Assembly: GCA_947502495.1 (NCBI GenBank)
Contig: CANNAC010000006.1
Location: 152,462 to 216,461 of the forward strand
Origin: an uncultured Flavobacteriaceae bacterium
Lineage (GTDB): Bacteria; Bacteroidota; Bacteroidia; Flavobacteriales; Flavobacteriaceae
Length of the DNA stretch: 64,000 nucleotides
Reading direction: 5' to 3'
Of the stretch, positions 53,303 to 62,161 are shown piece after piece (the stretch's first letter is position 1; every line of letters begins with the position of its first letter). The notes under the pieces are model-generated. The model saw nothing but the letters and a program-made list of their open reading frames with translations, ran no database searches and was not told the DNA's origin. Position numbers and translations under genes: made by a program.

Positions 53303-53475
53303 GTCCCAAATCAATTTGTAAAATTGAACATTGAAATGCAGAAATTAGGAGTGAAGGAATGAAGCTGCAAAGCGAAGCTTTAAGCACGTAATTCCGAAAA
53401 TGAATGTTCCGCAGGAATTTCCTCATTTCAATTTGATTTTTTGATTCGTTTTGTATCAAGACAAAATGAATAGAA
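53303..53475. repeat. Dispersed hairpin repeat R3 (3-HAO-ACMSD gap)
   Basis: About 173 bp. Ends resemble R1 and R2 but the central arms are different in sequence (ATTGAAATG and CATTTCAAT) and still pair. The 5' hairpin has changed to CAATTT/AAATTG with its pairing kept, and the 3' hairpin is TTCGTTTTGT...CAAAATGAA. Confidence 0.75.
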
Positions 53476-53529
53476 TAAATAATTTAAGACAAAGATTGCC
53501 ACGTTTAAAGACTTGCAATAATATAACTT

Positions 53530-54615
53530 ATGGAAAAACGCAAACTTAGAATTAATGGTCACTCACACTTACTTCCATATCCTGAAGAAATCCCTCAGTT
53601 TATGCAAGACAAAGAGATTTTTTGGGTAGATAAAGACCGAAAATTTATGCTTCAAAAAGATTGGAACAGACCAATCACAGACTCTAGTTTCTTTTTAGAT
53701 GAAAAGCTAGCTTGGATGGAGCGTTTTAAAATTGACCATGCGGTTGTTTTAAACTTATCGCAATTATATGGAAATGGTTTGCGTGTGGAAGAAATGAAGC
53801 AAGCCCTAAAATTTCAAAATGATTTTAACGCCAAAGTACAGCGTGAAAACCCAAGTAAATTTACTTGTGGATTTGTGGTACATCCTGGTTTTGTTAGAGG
53901 TGCTTGTTGGGAAATTGAACGTTGTGTAGAAGAATTAGGTTTACGCTTACTATGTTTACCAACACATTACATGGATACTATTGGTACTTGGCGTTGTATT
54001 TTTGATGAAGAAAACGAGCCTATTTTTGAATTAGCAAACAAGTATAATTTAGCGGTAGAAATTCATCCGTATGATGGGGAAAAATTTATAAAACTAGAAA
54101 ATACTTCTTGGCGTTTTCACTTAATTTGGATGCTTGCACAATGTGCAGATGCATACCACTTTTTAACTTTAAATGGGTACCAAGATAAATATCCGAATAT
54201 GCGAACTTGTTTTGCGCATGGCGGACAATTAGCACAAATAAACTTAGGACGACGTATTCAAGGTTTTGATGGTAGACCCGATTTATTTGAAGGTAAAAGC
54301 CACCCAAGAAAAGCAGTTGGTCATAAAAACATCTTTTTTGACACCTTAGTTCATGATACTGGTGGATTGGATTTATTATTAAAAAACCAAGGATCTAAAC
54401 AGGTTATCATGGGATTAGATGACCCATATCCGTTAGGAGAAATGGAAAGTGAAAAACAAAGTTCGTATCCAGGTAAAATTTTAGATTTAGCCATAGAAAG
54501 AAACATTATTACAGAAACCGAACGTGACGATATTTGGGAAAACAATGTCATACAATGGCTGTGTGGTGATGACCAAGACGCTAAAGACAAACTAGTAAAA
54601 CGTATTTTAGGATAA
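53530..54615 (+). CDS. 2-amino-3-carboxymuconate-6-semialdehyde decarboxylase (ACMSD)
   Basis: 361 residues. Amidohydrolase fold with zinc-ligand HxH at His11 and His13 (INGHSHLLP). Further ligands are expected in VEIHPYD and FAHGGQLAQ, and the Asp in GLDDPYPLG. It decarboxylates ACMS, diverting it from quinolinate to 2-aminomuconate semialdehyde and so to catabolism. The stop codon overlaps the ATG of the methyltransferase gene by one base. Gene names in use are nbaD or amsD. Confidence 0.95.
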   Translation: MEKRKLRINGHSHLLPYPEEIPQFMQDKEIFWVDKDRKFMLQKDWNRPITDSSFFLDEKLAWMERFKIDHAVVLNLSQLYGNGLRVEEMKQALKFQNDFNAKVQRENPSKFTCGFVVHPGFVRGACWEIERCVEELGLRLLCLPTHYMDTIGTWRCIFDEENEPIFELANKYNLAVEIHPYDGEKFIKLENTSWRFHLIWMLAQCADAYHFLTLNGYQDKYPNMRTCFAHGGQLAQINLGRRIQGFDGRPDLFEGKSHPRKAVGHKNIFFDTLVHDTGGLDLLLKNQGSKQVIMGLDDPYPLGEMESEKQSSYPGKILDLAIERNIITETERDDIWENNVIQWLCGDDQDAKDKLVKRILG

Positions 54616-55256
54616 TGTATTTTTTACCAGAAAAACTAGACGACTACGTAGTTGCTCATTCGCAAGAAGAACCGGAATTATTGCAAGCGCTAACACGCGA
54701 AACGTATCAAAAAATATTACAACCTATTATGCTTAGTGGTCCGTATCAAGGACGTGTATTAAGTATGCTTTCTAAACTGATTCGTCCGAAATCTATTTTA
54801 GAACTCGGTACTTTTACAGGTTATGCGACTTTATGTTTAGCGGAAGGTTTACAACAAGAAGGAGAGATCGATACCATTGATGTTAATGAAGAGTTGCTAG
54901 ACTTTCAGCGAAAATATTTTGACAAGTCAGGTTATGGTTCGCAAATACAGCAACATTTAGGAAGCGCTATTGATATACTTCCCACTTTAGATAAAACCTA
55001 CGATTTGGTTTTTATTGACGCCGACAAGCCGAATTACAGCAACTATTTTCATTTAATAATTGATAAGTTAAACCCTGGAGGAATAATACTCTCAGACAAC
55101 GTATTATGGCATGGCAAAGTGGTAGAACCTCTTAATGATAAAGATATTTCTACTAAGGCTGTTTTAGACTTTAATACGCTTCTTAGAAACGATGATAGAA
55201 TTGAAACGGTGTTATTGCCAATTCGTGATGGATTGACAATTAGTAGGAGGAAATAG
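54615..55256 (+). CDS. Class I O-methyltransferase (caffeoyl-CoA O-methyltransferase type)
   Basis: 213 residues. SAM motif SILELGTFTGYATLCLAEGL, acidic IDTIDVNEE, and metal-site DLVFIDADKPNYSNY with the Asp/Asn pair of catechol-type O-methyltransferases; GGIILSDNVLWHG follows. It is coupled to ACMSD. Such enzymes methylate vicinal hydroxyls, so a pathway intermediate such as 3-hydroxyanthranilate or 3-hydroxykynurenine is possible, but it is also a common housekeeping family in Bacteroidota. Last gene of the cluster. Confidence 0.87.
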   Translation: MYFLPEKLDDYVVAHSQEEPELLQALTRETYQKILQPIMLSGPYQGRVLSMLSKLIRPKSILELGTFTGYATLCLAEGLQQEGEIDTIDVNEELLDFQRKYFDKSGYGSQIQQHLGSAIDILPTLDKTYDLVFIDADKPNYSNYFHLIIDKLNPGGIILSDNVLWHGKVVEPLNDKDISTKAVLDFNTLLRNDDRIETVLLPIRDGLTISRRK

Positions 55257-55294
55257 CACGTATATATAGTGTAACTCTCTTGAAACAAAATAAA

Positions 55295-55324
55295 AAAACC
55301 TCTTCCAATGGAAGAGGTTTTTTA
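55295..55324 (+). terminator. Rho-independent terminator of the kynurenine cluster
   Basis: A stem AAAACCTCTTCC/GGAAGAGGTTTT with loop AAT, then TTTTATTTT. Confidence 0.9.
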
Positions 55325-55357
55325 TTTTATAATCTTAGTTTTTGCTTATAACAAATA

Positions 55358-56872
55358 CTACTGTACCGCTTGTAAAGCATCTATATTACCATAACCGAAA
55401 CTACTGTTTTTATTAGGATAAAATTCTGCAGACTGTTTTAATTTATTTAGCACTTGCGTTTTTGACCAAGTTGGGTGTTTTGCCCAAACTAAAGCCGCAA
55501 TACCTGCAGTCGTTGCTGTCGCTACAGATGATCCGCCTGTATAACGTCTATCTCCATTATAAAACCCTAAAACTGGAGGCGCTTTACTGGTATTATTATC
55601 CCCTTCCATAATTATGGTAAAGTCAATTTTGCTTCCACTATGGCACACTTCACATCTTTCATAATTTGGCCCATCGTCTACTCCTGTTACGGCAACGGTT
55701 TCACTCATTGTTGCTGGAAAAATAACACCATAACCATTGGTAAAACTTGTGGATGTTCCTCCTGCTGCAAAAATTAATTTCCCTTTGCTATTGGCATATT
55801 TTACTGCATCTTTAATATTTCCAATAGACCATAAATAACCAATGGACATGGAGATTATTTTTACATCACTTCTATTTCCTAAAGCCGTTAATGCTGCAGA
55901 TACACCTTTACGTTCGTGATAATCATTTAATAACACATCTTCTGTTGCCCTATACGCTACTAAATTGGAATTGTATGCTACACCAACAGGCATACCATTA
56001 TCATTACGAGGAGCTGCCATTGTAGACGCCATAGCTGTACCATGTCCACATTTATCATGTGGTCCATCATAATTACTAGACCACCACCAATTAGAATCTA
56101 TAAACGTTCCATATTTTTGTACAAAACGCCCATTAGAATATCCGTCATTAATCCCCGAAGAATTTAATAAAGGTTGTGATGCAGAAACACCTGTATCTAT
56201 TAGACCGATTGTAATACCTGATCCTGTGCTGTAATTCCAAGCTTGTGGAATATTATGCTTCTGAAAATGCCATGAAACCTGAGCATTATTTGGGCTTATT
56301 GTTGTGTAATGTGCTGGATTAATATAATCGCCATTGGTATCACAGCCAGAACTAGAACGCGCATTGTTTACCAGCTCATAGTGATTATAGCCATTTGGTT
56401 CTAAATAGCGAACACCTTCACTTTTGAATAGTTGTTGGATTGTTTCTAAGTTTTCTACTTTTACATCTACCACATTGATGATATCATGTTCGATAACCGT
56501 TTCTCTGCTTTTAGTGTACCCTTCGTAATCTTCTACTATTTGCAAAACATTAGCTAAAGTGGACTTTAAGCGCTCTGTTTTTACTTCTGCAAAACTTTCG
56601 TCTTCTTCGCCATATCCGATGGTTAAAATATTTTCTCCTCTAACTACTGCACTCCAAAGTGTGTGTGCATCTACATCTTTCCAATCAAAAGTTCCTGTGG
56701 TGGTTAAGCTTTCATTAATTATTGCATTTAATTCGGAAATAGTTAATGGTTCTTTTTGTTCTTCAACACTTATACTTTCTTCTTGGTTCTCTAAATAATC
56801 TTCGTTTTGACAAGCATTAAAAAACGTAAAGGCTACCAAAAGTATGGATAGCTTAAGTAATGGTTTTTTCAT
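55358..56872 (-). CDS. Subtilisin-like serine protease, lipoprotein
   Basis: 504 residues. The lipobox ends at Cys21 (FTFFNACQNED). Residues about 40-165 form a propeptide-like region. The S8 catalytic triad is Asp226 (GLIDTGVSA), His277 (KCGHGTAMAS) and Ser449 (GGSSVATATTAG). The Ser motif is GSSVATA rather than GTSMATP, an unusual form that still holds the nucleophile. It is an envelope or surface protease. No T9SS sorting domain is present, consistent with its lipid anchor. Confidence 0.92.
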   Translation of the reverse strand: MKKPLLKLSILLVAFTFFNACQNEDYLENQEESISVEEQKEPLTISELNAIINESLTTTGTFDWKDVDAHTLWSAVVRGENILTIGYGEEDESFAEVKTERLKSTLANVLQIVEDYEGYTKSRETVIEHDIINVVDVKVENLETIQQLFKSEGVRYLEPNGYNHYELVNNARSSSGCDTNGDYINPAHYTTISPNNAQVSWHFQKHNIPQAWNYSTGSGITIGLIDTGVSASQPLLNSSGINDGYSNGRFVQKYGTFIDSNWWWSSNYDGPHDKCGHGTAMASTMAAPRNDNGMPVGVAYNSNLVAYRATEDVLLNDYHERKGVSAALTALGNRSDVKIISMSIGYLWSIGNIKDAVKYANSKGKLIFAAGGTSTSFTNGYGVIFPATMSETVAVTGVDDGPNYERCEVCHSGSKIDFTIIMEGDNNTSKAPPVLGFYNGDRRYTGGSSVATATTAGIAALVWAKHPTWSKTQVLNKLKQSAEFYPNKNSSFGYGNIDALQAVQ

Positions 56873-57024
56873 TTTTATAGGATTTAAGGTTAGTTCTTAA
56901 ATATATGAATTATTCTTAAAAAAAACCTAAAATAAATAGTGAACTAACAAATAAAACCTATTAATAATATCAAATACACATATACAAATCTACGCATTTG
57001 AAGTTTAATAATAGTTCTGAATTT

Positions 57025-57111
57025 GCGTTAGCGGTAGAAATGGCATCCTTTTTTTGCTGCTATATATGGCAAAAAAAGATTTAATGAATGACGCGACCTT
57101 TATGGTAACGC
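57025..57111. repeat. GCGTTA...TAACGC hairpin repeat, copy 2
   Basis: Outer arms GCGTTA and TAACGC, and the same inner hairpin ATCCTTTTTTTGC/GCAAAAAAAGAT as copy 1 at 52595-52698, but without the extra CACTAC hairpin. It lies in the gap between the subtilase and the TatA-type gene. Confidence 0.75.
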
Positions 57112-57124
57112 CAAAATAATTAAT

Positions 57125-57412
57125 TTATAGTTTACGACGCACGGAACCAGTAAAATCCTCAAGATCGTCTTTTACTTTTTTAAGTTCGTCATCTACATCT
57201 TTAGTGATAGAAGTGTCTATACCATGCTTATCTGCACTTTTGGTAATCTCATGTTTAATGTCGTTGGTTGCGTCTTTAAGTGTGCGCATTCCCTTCCCTA
57301 AACCTCTAGCTATCTCGGGTATTTTGTCTGCACCAAATACCATAACCACCACAAATAGTATTAAGACTATTTCTGGGCTGCTTATAAATAAAAATGTTGT
57401 TTTTAAAATCAC
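57125..57412 (-). CDS. tatA: TatA/B-family twin-arginine translocase subunit
   Basis: 95 residues. An N-terminal membrane helix (PEIVLILFVVVMVFGADKIP) is followed by an amphipathic helix (GLGKGMRTLKDATNDIKHEI) and an acidic, charged tail. FGADKIPE is a variant of the FG motif of the TatA/MttA/Hcf106 family. It forms the pore or receptor of Tat export of folded proteins. TatC is not in the window. No dedicated partner gene adjoins it. Confidence 0.85.
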   Translation of the reverse strand: MILKTTFLFISSPEIVLILFVVVMVFGADKIPEIARGLGKGMRTLKDATNDIKHEITKSADKHGIDTSITKDVDDELKKVKDDLEDFTGSVRRKL

Positions 57413-57443
57413 AGTACAAATATAGTGAGTTGTTTAATACAAA

Positions 57444-57474
57444 TAAAAAAAGCCGACTAATAAAAGTCGGCTTT
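57444..57474 (-). terminator. Rho-independent terminator of the M1 peptidase gene
   Basis: A stem AAAGCCGACT/AGTCGGCTTT with an A run at 57445-57450, which is the U run of the minus strand. Confidence 0.85.
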
Positions 57475-57493
57475 GTTAATAATATTTTGAAAA

Positions 57494-59800
57494 CTAGTTT
57501 TTAACTTCTTTTTTAAAGGTATCAAACTTGCTTTCTGTTACTTCTCTTGGCCAAGAATTATTAGAAGTATCTACATCTGCAGTTTCTAAATTTGGATCTA
57601 CTTTAATAGATACAATTTCTTTTTCTGAAGCGATAGCTTTGCTAACTTCTTTATCGTTTAATCTCCAAATTTGCGCAGGATATGTAATGGTTTTTGATGT
57701 ACCATCTGCATAGGTATACTCTGCAATGATAGGCATTACCAATCCTCCAGGCTTATTGAAAGTTACTTTATAAAAGAATTTTGGCTCTTTTATTTTAGCT
57801 CTTTCTTCTGGCGTAAAATTATCCATTACGTACTCATTTAATGTTGGAGAGTTTTCTAATGCGGATTTTCCTTTTAAGGTCTCATTAAAATCTTCACTTC
57901 CTTCTTCTACAAAGAATACTAAAGGTGGTAAGTCACTTAATTTCATCCCACGTTGTTCTGCAATTTTCTTAATTTCTGCATTTGGCTCGTTAGACACGTA
58001 GTATTTTTTCACTTCTTTAACTCCGATATCTACATAATCTGTAGTGTAAAACCATCCTCTCCAGTACCAATCTAAATCGAATGCAGACGCATCTTCCATA
58101 GTTCTAAAGAAATCTTCTGGTGTAGGGTGTTTAAACATCCAACGGTTTGCATATTCTCTAAAAGCATAATCAAATAACTCAGGCCCCATTACGGTTTCTC
58201 TTAATATATTAAGTGCAGTTCCTGGTTTACCGTAAGCGTTATTACCAAATTGGTATGTGTTTAATCCTTTGGTCATGATTGGAGCAATAAAATCTTGATT
58301 TCCTCCCATATAGTTTACAATTTTAGCTGCTGGACCACGACGAGAAGGATATGCGGTTTGTCCTTCTGACAATGCATCTGGATACCATTTACCAAAATCT
58401 TGTTCTGCTACGTATTGCACAAAAGTGTTTAAACCTTCGTCCATCCATGTCCATTGTCTTTCATCACTATTTACAATCATTGGAAAGAAGTTATGACCAA
58501 CTTCGTGAATAATTACACTCATCATTCCAAATTTTGTTCTGTCGCTATAATTACCTTCTGCATCTGGACGACCGTAGTTCCAGCAAATCATAGGATATTC
58601 CATACCTTGTTGTTTTGCATGAACAGATATTGCTTTGTGGTAAGGATAATCGAAAGTCATACGAGAATACGACTTTAATGTACTTGCTACTGCTTTGGTA
58701 GACCAATCTTCCCATAAAGGGTTTCCTTCTTTTCCGTACATAGAAACTGCCATAACATCTCTGTCACCAATTTTAACACTCATCATGTCCCAGATATATC
58801 TTCTAGACGTTGCAAAACCAAAGTCACGTACATTTTCTGCGTACAGTTTCCAGGTATTTGTTTTTGTAGATTTTGTTTTTAATTTTTCAATTACTTCGTC
58901 TTGTGTAACGATTACAACTGGTTCGTCATAGGACTTCTTCGCTTGGTCATAACGTTTCATCATTTCTTTAGAATAGACTTCTTTTCTATTGGTAAGTTTT
59001 CCGGTACCATCCAAAATATGATCTGCAGGAACGGTGATATTCACTTCAAAGTTTCCGAAAGGCAAAGCAAATTCATCTCTTCCCCAGAACTGTGAGTTTT
59101 GCCATCCTTCTACATCACTGTAAACAGCCATTCTAGGATAGAATTGCGCCATTACATAGGCTCTATTATCATCTTCTGCAAAATACTCATAACCAGATCT
59201 TCCTCTTCCGTTTACGTGATCATTAATATTGTACCACCATTTTATAGCGAACGAGAATTTTTGTCCTGTTGCTAATGGCGTTGGTAACTCTATACGCATC
59301 ATTGTGCGATTTATCATGTGTTGTAAAGCACGACCGTTTGTATCTTTTACTTCTTGAATATTAAAACCTCCATCAAAAGCTTCAGTTAAATATTTGCTAG
59401 CAAATGCACCTGGTGTTTCTGCTGGCTGTGAAGAATCATCACTAATTAAAGGCGTTTTAGAGTCTTTAGCTCTCATGTTTTGATCTAACTGTACCCAAAG
59501 ATATTTTAATGTATCTGGTGAATTGTTAGTGTATGTTATGGTTTCAAAACCGGAAAGTTTAGCATTAGTGTCGTCTAATACTAGATCCATTTTATAATCT
59601 GCTTGTTGTTGGTAGTAAGCAGAACCTGGAGCTCCAGACGCAGTTCGATACATGTTTGGTGTAGCGAATTCATCATAAAGTTGTTTAAACTTATTGTTGT
59701 TGGTGTGCCCTTGCTCTCTTTCTGTTGTTTCTTCTTCTTGTGCAAATGCACCAGCGGTTAGAAATATAACGGAAAGGAATACATACTTTAATTTATTCAT
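57494..59800 (-). CDS. M1-family zinc metallopeptidase
   Basis: 768 residues with a signal peptide (YVFLSVIFLTAGAFAQ). The zinc motif HEVGHNFFPMIVNSDERQWTWMDE contains HExxH (HEVGH), and the third ligand Glu lies 18 residues on in WMDEG. N-terminal beta-rich domain (SPDTLKYLWVQLDQNM) and a helical C-terminal domain complete the M1 architecture. An exported aminopeptidase for protein degradation. Convergence of family and length is clear; the substrate is not. Confidence 0.94.
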   Translation of the reverse strand: MNKLKYVFLSVIFLTAGAFAQEEETTEREQGHTNNNKFKQLYDEFATPNMYRTASGAPGSAYYQQQADYKMDLVLDDTNAKLSGFETITYTNNSPDTLKYLWVQLDQNMRAKDSKTPLISDDSSQPAETPGAFASKYLTEAFDGGFNIQEVKDTNGRALQHMINRTMMRIELPTPLATGQKFSFAIKWWYNINDHVNGRGRSGYEYFAEDDNRAYVMAQFYPRMAVYSDVEGWQNSQFWGRDEFALPFGNFEVNITVPADHILDGTGKLTNRKEVYSKEMMKRYDQAKKSYDEPVVIVTQDEVIEKLKTKSTKTNTWKLYAENVRDFGFATSRRYIWDMMSVKIGDRDVMAVSMYGKEGNPLWEDWSTKAVASTLKSYSRMTFDYPYHKAISVHAKQQGMEYPMICWNYGRPDAEGNYSDRTKFGMMSVIIHEVGHNFFPMIVNSDERQWTWMDEGLNTFVQYVAEQDFGKWYPDALSEGQTAYPSRRGPAAKIVNYMGGNQDFIAPIMTKGLNTYQFGNNAYGKPGTALNILRETVMGPELFDYAFREYANRWMFKHPTPEDFFRTMEDASAFDLDWYWRGWFYTTDYVDIGVKEVKKYYVSNEPNAEIKKIAEQRGMKLSDLPPLVFFVEEGSEDFNETLKGKSALENSPTLNEYVMDNFTPEERAKIKEPKFFYKVTFNKPGGLVMPIIAEYTYADGTSKTITYPAQIWRLNDKEVSKAIASEKEIVSIKVDPNLETADVDTSNNSWPREVTESKFDTFKKEVKN

Positions 59801-59864
59801 TGGATAAAATTTGGTTAGAAAATGATGTCCAAAATACTAAAAAATTAAAATATTTTAACTCTTT

Positions 59865-60368
59865 TTAATTAAAGTTTAACACGCCTTTATCATTACCCTT
59901 TCTTAAAAGTAAACTTTTATTTTTACCATTAATGTTTGTCCGAATAATATTTTCTTGCTCCTCAAATATATCCATCAATATTCTATTGGTAATTTCAAAG
60001 TTTTTAATCTCTTTAATTCCTTCTATTTCTAGGTAACAGAAAATAATATCCTCTTCATATTCTTTACCTACAAAATTAAAATTTTCGGGTTTACCGTTAA
60101 TACTTATTTGCAATTTATCTTTTAAATAACGTTCGATATACATGTTTACGGTAGAAAGCTCGTCTTCCACATCGAGTGTAATTTTTTGATCGTAACGTTC
60201 TCGTAATAATTTTTCGAAATCATCAATAAAAATTCTAGAGATTATTTGTACCGATTCTTTATCCTTTACATACTCGACTTTTGTTACACTGACATAGTAT
60301 TTGTGTACTGCTGTAAATGCAAGCACTGGTATCATTAAAAGTAGTAAGGCAAATTTTAGATTCTTCAT
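59865..60368 (-). CDS. DUF6702-type secreted protein
   Basis: 167 residues with a signal peptide (KFALLLLMIPVLAFTAVH) followed by HKYYVSVTKVEYVKDKESVQIISRIFIDDFEKLL. The pattern is that of the DUF6702 family of Flavobacteriaceae. Neighbouring M1 peptidase genes are commonly found next to it. No function is known. The mature protein is probably periplasmic. Confidence 0.8.
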   Translation of the reverse strand: MKNLKFALLLLMIPVLAFTAVHKYYVSVTKVEYVKDKESVQIISRIFIDDFEKLLRERYDQKITLDVEDELSTVNMYIERYLKDKLQISINGKPENFNFVGKEYEEDIIFCYLEIEGIKEIKNFEITNRILMDIFEEQENIIRTNINGKNKSLLLRKGNDKGVLNFN

Positions 60369-60374
60369 ATTTAT

Positions 60375-60392
60375 TTTCCGTGAAAACGGAAA
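60375..60392. repeat. Short palindrome TTTCCG/CGGAAA
   Basis: TTTCCG, TGAAAA, CGGAAA, 7 nt upstream of the DUF6702 gene (minus strand). Small palindrome family. Confidence 0.5.
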
Positions 60393-60462
60393 TCTTTTTT
60401 ATTAAACGTAAAAGTAATTATTTTTTAGATGAATTGTATTTCAAAAAGTATTCCAAAGCAAC

Positions 60463-61236
60463 TTAATCCTCTTTATCGTTTAAAATGACTTTATATGCTT
60501 TTAATTTTTGTTTTAAAAAAACCAATATTTCTAAATCGCTTTTGTTTTTACAGATTTTAGTAAAATCTACAGCATCGGAAACAAAATAGAAATAGTCCAT
60601 AATTTTATCTTCACGTAATGGGCTTTCTTCAAATAAATCTTTAGAAAAGGTCGTTTTCACTTTATACATTAAGACTTCAATTTCATCTAATCGCACTCTA
60701 TTTTTCAGCTTTTTGGTTCTTCCGCTTATTGCATTTAAAATAGGATTTAAAGGAATAAAACCGCCTCCAGTAGTTGCTTCATTTAGTAATCTTTCATTAT
60801 GCGTTTTTAATGGTCCTTGATAACTTGGTATACCAAGACTTAATGCTGTTATTGGTTTCCCTTCCACAGCATTCATATCTTTCATTAAATCTCCTGTTAG
60901 CATTTTACCAATTACCACTTCATCTAACTCGTTGATATATTCTTCTAGTGTTATGGTGATTTTTTCAGACAACATATGTTCTATACCAATAACTATAGTT
61001 TCTAATTTGTTTTGAATAGAAGAAACCACCAAAGTATCCTTCAATTTCACCGAAATAACAAATTTTCCTTTTGCATTTGTAATGGTGAACTTTTGCGAAG
61101 TTTTATTAATGATATGAATGTTTTCTACATCATTACTCCCTTTCACTTCCCCTTGAATATCTACAGTTTGTGACCAGGAAATTTGAAAATAAAGCAAGCA
61201 AATTAGCAATGCGCTTATACTCTTAATCTTGCCCAT
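60463..61236 (-). CDS. Carboxypeptidase-like regulatory domain protein, paralog 1
   Basis: 257 residues with a signal peptide (ISALLICLLYFQISWSQ). An N-terminal CarboxypepD_reg-like beta domain (VDIQGEVKGSNDVENIHIIN ... VISVKLKDTLVVSS) is followed by an unclassified region with TGDLMKDMNAVEGKPIT. The domain is the same as at the start of TonB-dependent receptors, here without a barrel. The gene overlaps its paralog upstream by 14 nt; the two are a tandem duplication that has diverged. Confidence 0.82.
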   Translation of the reverse strand: MGKIKSISALLICLLYFQISWSQTVDIQGEVKGSNDVENIHIINKTSQKFTITNAKGKFVISVKLKDTLVVSSIQNKLETIVIGIEHMLSEKITITLEEYINELDEVVIGKMLTGDLMKDMNAVEGKPITALSLGIPSYQGPLKTHNERLLNEATTGGGFIPLNPILNAISGRTKKLKNRVRLDEIEVLMYKVKTTFSKDLFEESPLREDKIMDYFYFVSDAVDFTKICKNKSDLEILVFLKQKLKAYKVILNDKED

Positions 61237-62023
61237 TTATTCTTTTTAGGAACAACTTACTCTGTGTAAGTAAAAACTCAAGTAATGCTACTTCATTTTC
61301 TTTTTTAAGCAATGTATAATCTAACGGACTAGCTTCAACAAAAGCGTGAAAAGCTTCGGTTTGACTTATAGGTATATTGAAATTTTCATAAATAAAAGCT
61401 GCGGAATAGATATCGGATAAATCTAAAACTTCCTTCGTATCTTTATCTCTTTCTTTAAGCTCCTGATAAGTAAGTTTCTTTTTCTTTTTAAATGAAACTC
61501 CAAATAATTTCAACACTGCTACTGGATCAAAACCATTATAAAGCTGTCCTTTTTTCACTAAGGCATTATCTACTTTATTCATTCTAATATCCTCAAATTC
61601 TAACTTATCCATGTTTCCTATATCTATAGGAATTGGTTTAAAATATTCTGCATTCTCCACATCCACGAGTAATTCGCCAGTTAAATTATGCGTGAGTATT
61701 ACTACCTCATCTAAAGTATTTACTTCTTCGTTTACTAAAATAGTAAGTGCTCTACTTTTAATTATTTCTTCATTAATAATTACGGTTACCTTTTTAAAAG
61801 TAAGTGCAGAAATTTGTAGCACGTCCTTTAGTTTTACTTCTATAGTAAAGGCTCCATTCACATCTGTAATGGTTCCTTTTTTTGAGGTACTATTATAGAT
61901 CGTAATGTTTTCTATATCGGAAGCCTCCGAAACTATTTTACCTTGGATTTGTATACTTTGTGACCTAGACATATGGACACAAAAAAGACTTATCATTAGC
62001 GATAAAAAATATGTAGTTTTCAA
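61223..62023 (-). CDS. Carboxypeptidase-like regulatory domain protein, paralog 2
   Basis: 266 residues with a signal peptide (YFLSLMISLFCVHMSRSQ). It shares the domain layout of the downstream gene (IQIQGKIVSEASDIENITIYN ... FTIEVKLKDVLQISA and NLTGELLVDVENAE). Both probably sit in the periplasm or outer membrane. No function is assigned to this pair. Confidence 0.82.
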   Translation of the reverse strand: MKTTYFLSLMISLFCVHMSRSQSIQIQGKIVSEASDIENITIYNSTSKKGTITDVNGAFTIEVKLKDVLQISALTFKKVTVIINEEIIKSRALTILVNEEVNTLDEVVILTHNLTGELLVDVENAEYFKPIPIDIGNMDKLEFEDIRMNKVDNALVKKGQLYNGFDPVAVLKLFGVSFKKKKKLTYQELKERDKDTKEVLDLSDIYSAAFIYENFNIPISQTEAFHAFVEASPLDYTLLKKENEVALLEFLLTQSKLFLKRINGQD

Positions 62024-62141
62024 GTTGTTAGTTTTTAATAGCTTAAAGAACGCATTTCAAATCTTAAATAAAATGAAAAGGCTATATAAACTTTTGTTAA
62101 AAGCAATTCTGTATTTTTACTAAAGTTTAATTTAAAGCATA

Positions 62142-62153
62142 CCGTTTTCACGG
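62142..62153. repeat. Short palindrome before pepE
   Basis: CCG, TTTTCA, CGG lies 8 nt upstream of the ATG. Degenerate member of the small palindrome family. Confidence 0.45.
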
Positions 62154-62161
62154 AAAAAAAT

